Assembly: GCA_013368445.1 (NCBI GenBank)
Contig: JAACJO010000003.1
Coordinates: 62,001-126,000, forward strand
Direction of reading: 5' to 3'
Length of the DNA: 64,000 bases
Origin: Leucocoprinus leucothites
Lineage: Eukaryota; Basidiomycota; Agaricomycetes; Agaricales; Agaricaceae
Part shown: one piece after another, positions 58,628-64,000 of the stretch
Layout: every line of letters begins with the position of its first letter
Numbering within the stretch: the first letter of the stretch is position 1
Notes under the pieces: model-generated
What the model was told of the DNA's origin: nothing
Databases searched by the model: none
The model's input: the letters and a program-made list of their open reading frames with translations, nothing else
Translations under genes and position numbers: made by a program

Positions 58628-60220
58628 CAGTGGCTCAAAAAACTGTCCCAATGTTTTCGCATTTTGGACATATTTGCTAATACCAGGGCAGATATATGGC
58701 CTAGCATCCTGAAAATATTCACACAGGTACCTTGACATATTGGGAGCATATATTCCCATGATCACATGACCTTGTCCATCAATGAATTATTAATGAATTA
58801 TTAAAAATATCTACTCATTGGGACAGTTTTTTGACCCCCTGTCAGCCTCCCAGTATCTACCTTGTAACATGCCAGGGGAGCATCAGGGCAGGTGTGGGAG
58901 TAGTAAACAAGATCATGTGACCTTGGTTGACATGTTGAGATGGCTACAACTGTCTTTCTTCCTGCCACTACATCATGAAAGCTATCTCCTCTACCTAATA
59001 CTCCCAAGTCACTTCTCTTCTCAAAGATGGCTATTCCTTGTGCCATATTGAACATAAAACTGGTCTAGGCAAGTCTACTGTTGGGAGGATCAATAAAGAA
59101 GTTGATGGGGACAAGGAAAACAACAAGGGAGGACATCCTTCCAAGCTTTCTCCTCATGATAAAAAAGCAATAATTCACCAAATAACCTCTGGAAAGCTAG
59201 ATAATGCTGTCCAGGCTACAAATTTCATTAACTCTACTCTGTCTGACCCTGTCACACCCCAAACTGTCAGAAATACCCTTCAGGATAATGGATTTTGCTC
59301 TGTAACCAAGATCAAATGACCTCTACTCAAAAAGCAACATTGTGAGGAATGCCTTGACTCTGCACATGAACATAGGAATTGGACAGTGGAGGACTGGAAG
59401 AGGGTGTTGTGGATAGATGAAACAAAGATCAACAGGATTGGGTCAGATGGAAAGGTGTATACCTGGAAGGAGAGGGGGGAACCACTGTCAGATAGGACCA
59501 CTCTCCCTACTGTCAAACATGGAGGAGGTGGTAACATGATGGTGTGGGGGTGTATGGGGTGGAATGGGGTAGGAAAGCTGATTGAGGTTCAAGGGAATAT
59601 GGATGCAGTAAAATACTGCGAGATTTTGGACAATGGGGTGGTGGAAAGCTTTGAAAAGTTGGAGATGGAGGAGGAGGAGAGGATATTCCAGCAGAATAAT
59701 GACCCAAAACACACCTCAAAACTGGGACAACAATGGTTTGTGGACAACAACATTCAAGTTCTATCATGCCCTGCACAATCCCCTGACCTAAATCCCATTG
59801 AACACCTCTGGACCTACCTGAAGGACCAGCTGAAGGCATATGAAAGACCACCTAAGGGAGTATTTGAATTGTGGGAGAGGCTAGTAGAGGAGTGGAATAA
59901 GATTCCAGCAGAAAGGTGCCAAAGGCTGATAGAAACCATGCCCAGAAGGATTGAGGCAGTTGTCAGGGCAAGAGGAGGTCATACAAAGTATTGAGTAGGT
60001 AGATAACAGAGGGTCAAAAAACTGTCCCAATGAGTAGATATTTTCGATAATTCATTAATAATTCATTGATGGACAAGGTCATGTGATCATGGGAATATAT
60101 GCTCCCAATATGTCAAGGTACCTGTGTGAATATTTTCAGGATGCTAGGCCATATATCTGCCCTGGTATTAGCAAATATGTCCAAAATGCGAAAACATTGG
60201 GACAGTTTTTTGAGCCACTG
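58628..60220 (+). mobile_element. Tc1/mariner-like element 2, 1593 bp, TA-flanked, inside gypsy-A RNase H
   Basis: TA is at 58626-58627 and 60221-60222. It has the same termini, the same ~210 bp composite inverted repeats and exactly the same length as element 1, in inverted orientation relative to it. Removing the element and one TA restores the RNase H frame (EFLAIIRALK). Confidence 0.95.
58975..59994 (+). pseudogene. Tc1-like DD34E transposase, element 2
   Basis: It has the same 340-codon frame as element 1. A TAA replaces Gln codon 8 (58996-58998), and the shared TGA is at 59317-59319. Codon 69, a stop in element 1, is CAA here. The second catalytic Asp is changed: FQQNNDPKHTS instead of FQQDNDPKHTS. 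First D (WIDETKINR) and E (NPIEHLW) are kept. It cannot encode active transposase. Confidence 0.9.
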
Positions 60221-61556
60221 TAGCAAGGAATTCTTGGACAGACACATGATAGTTTTGTTCTGCAGGGTTAAGGGTTTGTGAATAATAAGCTACAGGGTGC
60301 TTATCTCCATTTGAATCTCTTTGGAGTAGCACTGCACCAGTAGCAAACACAGAGGCATTGCATTTGATTTTGAATGGCTTTTTCTTATCAACTATTTGAA
60401 GTATAGGTTGCTTAAGGAATTGTTCCTTGAGCTTCTCAAAGCTTTTCTGTGCTTCTGGGTTCCATTCAAATTTCTGTGTTTTGCAAAGTAATGCATTAAG
60501 TGGTTGTGCAATAACTGAGAAGTTATGGATGAATTTTCTGTAGAAGTTACAGAATCCAATAAATTATTGGATATTTTGGACAGACTTGGGTACAGGTCAA
60601 TCCTGTATACCCTTAAGTTTGACTGGATCCATCTCAATAGAGTCAGGAGTTATGATAACTCTGAGATACTCTAGATGTTGCTTCTCAAATTCACATTTCT
60701 CAGTTTTTAAATACAATGTGTTTTCTTGTAGAATTTTTAAGACTTGTTTAGTAAGTCTTTCAAGTTGCTCTTTTGTTTTTTCATGGATAAGGATATCATC
60801 CATGTAAATAATAACTCCACCTTTCTCTGTACGGTCTTTAAAGATGTGATCCATCATAGATTGGAATGTAGGGGGTAAATTTGTTGTTCCAAAACACATG
60901 ACTGTGGGTTCATATAACCCATTAGGAGAGCAGAATGCTGCTTTCCATTCATGTCCTTCATGGATTTGGACATTATTATACCCTAGTTGGACATCTAACT
61001 TGGTAAACCAATTAGATCCTTTGAGTTTATCCATGATTCATGATATGCTTAGTATTGGGTGAGCATTCTTTATCATATTCTTGTTAAGGAATCAATAGTC
61101 TTGACATGGGCATAAGTCTCCTCCTTTCTTTTCTACAAAGAAGAAAGAAGAGGCTATAGGTGATTTGGATTTCTGAATATATCCCTTTTGTAGGTTTTCG
61201 GAAATAAACTTGTCAAGTTCAGTTCTTTCCTGAGGTGTCAAGTGATAAACTGGCATGTATATGGGTTTAAATTTGGGTATAGTCTCAATTTTGTGGTCCC
61301 AAGGATGTCTAGGTGGTAATTTCTCAGATTTGTCTTTGTTGAAGACTTTGAGAAACTGATGAAATTTTTTTGGTATGGCTTTCACAGGGTCAGATTTCTG
61401 TTTAGGTTTAGTACCTGAGTTGTGAAGTTGTTGTGATGTGTTAGATTTTATGTTGATTTCATAATATAACTGATTGATGGAATCAGTTTTCACTTTGGTT
61501 AATTTGATCATGTGAGAGTTTTCATCTATAAAGAATGGGATGTGGGGGATGGATTT

Positions 61557-63234
61557 GTAAGCTTAGTCAGAATTGGTCAGCAATTGGTCAGCAAAGTTGT
61601 CCTGTAACTACTGTACTAAGACAAGTGCTCAGGTTTCCATGGGTTATGTCAGCAACTTGGACCCTTTCTCACTGTAAGTGTTGTGCCACATACAGGCGCG
61701 GGAAAGTAAGTGATGGGGCCTCCCACAGTCCAAATGGCTGCCACTAATGTTGAAACACTGATGGATGCTTCATACTGGCCGGTGGTAGGTAATTTGCATG
61801 CCTTCTAGCACTGAATTTGCATTTGAGCACGAGAAAATGAGCTCTGAAGGGTGAAATGTGTGCACATCAAGCACAAGAAGCTTACTGATGGCTGGATCAG
61901 AACACATCAATGAGTGCTTATTTACACATCAGCCGTGAGAAAGTCATCAATAGGGCTAATGAGAGAGAGATTCAATTTCTTAACCATGGACAAGTGAACA
62001 TGCACTAATTACAGCAAGTAATGTACACAGACAGACCCCCAGGCATAGCCCAATATCTATCTATATACCCTAGCTCCAAAGGTAATGAAGGGAGGATAGT
62101 CCCATATCTTCAGTCACTATGTTATCATCACAGTCACTACACCAATGTGGATAGTGAGTTGCTGAGTGGATGGTTGGAGATGGTTACGGCAGATGACCCT
62201 TTTGCTGGGTACCAGATTTCATAAGAGTTCCACCTCATTCTCTGGGTTTGTAGTAGGTTGGTAGTTGGTGTGAATTTGGTATATCAGTGCCGAAATGCCA
62301 AAGGCTTCCATAATTCATCACATAACCCTACTTCCATACCCCAGACCCCCCTTATGGCTGTGGTTGGTGTTAGCACCCTTATTGGGTTACCTTCCCACAC
62401 CTAACACAATGCATTGCTGCACATAGCACTGCAGCTTAATGGCCTCCATTTTGCTTTCCTCCTTCCAAGTGGTAGAAATCACATGATGTCAACATGTAGT
62501 CCATGATCAAGGGCAGGGTTTGAACCCGGCTTTGCCAGGCTGGGGCTGATGGGGGCCCCAGGCTATTGTGCATGCACACAGGCTCTTAGACATGAGAAAC
62601 CTTACATATTAGATATCACACCCACTCACAGTAGGGGTTAGATACACAAGAAAGAGGGGGGTCTTATCCACATGTAGTGATTAAATTTTTCTGAGTATTT
62701 GAGTTGAATTTAAATTTATGTGATGAATATGAATAGCCCTGCTCTAATGTACAACATGCACATGTGGGTACTTAAATGCTCAATGAGCACGAGAAAGTAG
62801 ATCAAAGTCCCTACACCACATGAGCATAGGCATGGGCATAGGCATGTAAATGGACTTGGGTATGGGAGGTCAGTGATCTTACAAACCAATTAAATTTGGA
62901 CATACAGGGAGAGGAGAGAGCTTCTACCTCAGATTTATTCAAGTTCAAAATTTGGACTTAATATTGCATGGGCACAGGTGTTTAGACATGTGATAAGTGC
63001 AGGAAATGTGCTTGCCCACACTTAAAAATCAAAATGTATTTCAAAAGGGATCAGATTGTATACTGGCACTTAAGCACTTGATAAGTGCAAAATAAACATT
63101 ACCTGCCTTGCACACATGGGAACTTCATGTAGACTTAGGCACAGGAAGGCCAATCATCTCACAAACTAAGATTTACATAGAAAACCCTCCCCCTGCACCC
63201 GAGGCATGGGTGAAGTCTGTGGTGGGTGGACAAT
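61557..63234. other. Unidentified ~1.7 kb insertion in gypsy-A between protease and RT
   Basis: Gypsy-A coding sequence stops near 63,300 (after the protease, IDWQKLSLHWQ) and resumes at 61,556 (KSIPHIPFFIDENS). The stretch between is non-coding, with AATTGGTCAGC twice in tandem (61,571-61,592), repeated GGCATGGG and CATAGG motifs, and on the minus strand GGTTCAAACCC (62,517-62,527), a fit to the pol III B box. Ends and target duplication were not resolved. Confidence 0.5.
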
Positions 63235-64000
63235 TCAGGAATTAATATTAATTTTCAAATTCAGATTAAACATCACACAGCCCCTGTGCCGAAGGCATGG
63301 GTAAAAAAACTCGTCTTGCCAATGTAATGACAGTTTCTGCCAATCAATGTCAGGGTTGAATCTTTTTAACCATGTGATTCCTAAGAATAGTTGGTTTGAT
63401 CCAAGTTTGACTATTCTTGGAGAGATTGTCATAATCTTGTTGTTCACTTCTATTTTTAATTTTGTATAGTGAGTACAACTTCCTGATAGGCTTTGTGTTC
63501 TGTTGGTGTTATGGATTTTGATTGCCCTTTTCATCTTGAATTTTGGTAAATTGTAAGTATCAACTAGTTGTAGGTTGATAAATTCTCCACTAGCTTCTGA
63601 ATTGAGTAGTGCTTGTAGGTTGTGTTTTGCTCTAGTTGTATAGAGCAATATTGGTACATGTACTGTTAATACTTTGTTTGATTGAAGATTGATGATGTCT
63701 ATCTGATCTTCATGAGTACTTAAAAATTTTCATTTGAGTATTCTTGAAATGGATCATCTTTGTCACTTGCTTGATCTATTTTGTAGACCATGGTGTTGGG
63801 ATCTTTCCTTTTAGGTTTGAAAGGTCTATGATTCCCTTGCTTCAGTTTGGGCTTGGACTTCTGCATCTGCTTTGGTCCCATGTTTGTCTTTCCTATTAAT
63901 TTAAACCAAACCTTCCTTACTAGACAAGATCAATAGAAATGTCCTTTCTTGTAGCAGAAGAAGCATTCTCCTCTTTTGAGTGCAATTCTTTGCTTGTTGG
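63235..64000 (-). pseudogene. Gypsy-A gag end and protease, truncated by window edge
   Basis: A zinc knuckle (CFFCYKKGHFY, Cys at ~63,970) and a Lys/Pro-rich stretch (KSKPKLKQGNHRPFKPKRKD) lead to protease at 63,648-63,235: ALLNSEASGEFINLQLVDTY in place of the usual LLDSGASGxFI, so the catalytic DSG is now NSE. Then KRAIKIHNTNRT, GSNQLFLGITWLKRFNPDID. Enzymatically dead. Confidence 0.8.

Larger units (their letters stand above)
57771..61556 (-). pseudogene. Gypsy-A pol remnant (RT, RNase H, integrase), split by a Tc1-like element
   Basis: Right to left: SIPHIPFFIDENSHMIKLTK, KVFNKDKSEKLPPRHPWDHK, PVYHLTPQERTELDKFI, KKGGDLCPCQDY*FLN (CGC to TGC and CGA to TGA changes of RP...YR), LDVQLGYNNVQIHEGHEWKA, VIIYMDDILIHEK, then RNase H MFATGAVLLQRDSNG and LNPAEQNYHVSVQEFLA. 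The Tc1-like element interrupts here; after its removal the reading continues IIRALKEWRHYLEG. Then LAGNKNTLVDALSRRPAL, H2C2 (LLQCVHDHKTSEQLG, GCPICQQYK), SMDLITDLPPDNGYDCVLSI and the end at RTPNKIISD*DPRL, where gypsy-B begins. Confidence 0.85.
46997..64000 (-). mobile_element. Gypsy-A: Ty3/gypsy chromovirus, incomplete at right edge, host of three nested insertions
   Basis: Order on the minus strand: gag zinc knuckle (64,000-63,700), protease (63,648-63,235), an unidentified insertion, RT (61,511-60,600), RNase H (60,350-60,221, then 58,625-58,500 across a Tc1-like insertion), H2C2/integrase (58,494-57,771), gypsy-B, integrase C-terminus and chromodomain (51,679-51,137), ORF3 (51,121-47,702, split by a DDE transposon), purine tract, 3' LTR. 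The 5' LTR lies outside the window. Assignment of the left and right parts to one element is inferred from continuity across each insertion. Confidence 0.75.

Noticed and set aside
1..64000. CRISPR arrays, rRNA, intact tRNA, telomeric repeats, bacterial operons
   Set aside because: None seen on either strand; gene structure with introns is eukaryotic.

Overview
The window looks like nuclear DNA of a filamentous basidiomycete, most likely an Agaricomycete. The signs are ~45-66 nt GT-AG introns, NACHT/P-loop relatives, a DUF6532-type protein, Plavaka and KDZ (Kyakuja-Dileera-Zisupton) transposases, Tc1-like elements and Ty3/gypsy chromoviruses. There is no rRNA, tRNA, CRISPR or bacterial feature. 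I cannot name the species.

Region 1 (1 to ~15,270) is CpG-rich and consists of four diverged copies (A-D) of a ~3 kb unit. Each copy carries a short NACHT-related gene: a ~25-codon first exon, a 53-56 nt intron, then a ~265-codon second exon. Copies A, C and D are open; copy B has an in-frame TAG. The Walker A region is shortened and lacks GKS/T, and the Walker B core aspartate is Asn in all copies. Units A and D also carry an upstream partner gene, intact in A and broken in D. Units A-C have a decayed second copy of the NACHT 3' tail downstream. A GACCTAAGT element lies 167-179 bp before each ATG.

Region 2 (~15,270 to 64,000) is strongly CpG-depleted and dominated by transposons. Two stretches repeat a layout on the minus strand: an Spt5/KOW-like gene followed ~0.4-0.5 kb downstream by a large DNA transposase gene. 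The first is KOW-1 then Plavaka (16.6-23.1 kb); the second is KOW-2 then KDZ (35.0-42.0 kb). Between them on the plus strand lie an uncharacterised gene, a JmjC/cupin-like gene, a DUF6532 gene and one Tc1-like element. KOW-2 contains a solo LTR with a CATAA target duplication.

Region 3 (47.0-64.0 kb) is a nest. Gypsy-A, a minus-strand chromovirus running off the right edge, was hit by gypsy-B (51.7-57.8 kb), by a Tc1-like element (58.6-60.2 kb) and by an internally deleted TA-target DDE transposon (48.4-50.5 kb). Both gypsy elements carry an unexpected third open frame between the pol chromodomain and the 3' LTR. In gypsy-A this frame encodes a CCHC zinc knuckle. Almost all stops in these elements are of the kind C-to-T changes make (CGA to TGA, CAA/CAG to TAA/TAG), which fits the CpG loss and suggests methylation-linked decay of a silenced transposon island beside an unaffected NACHT-like array.
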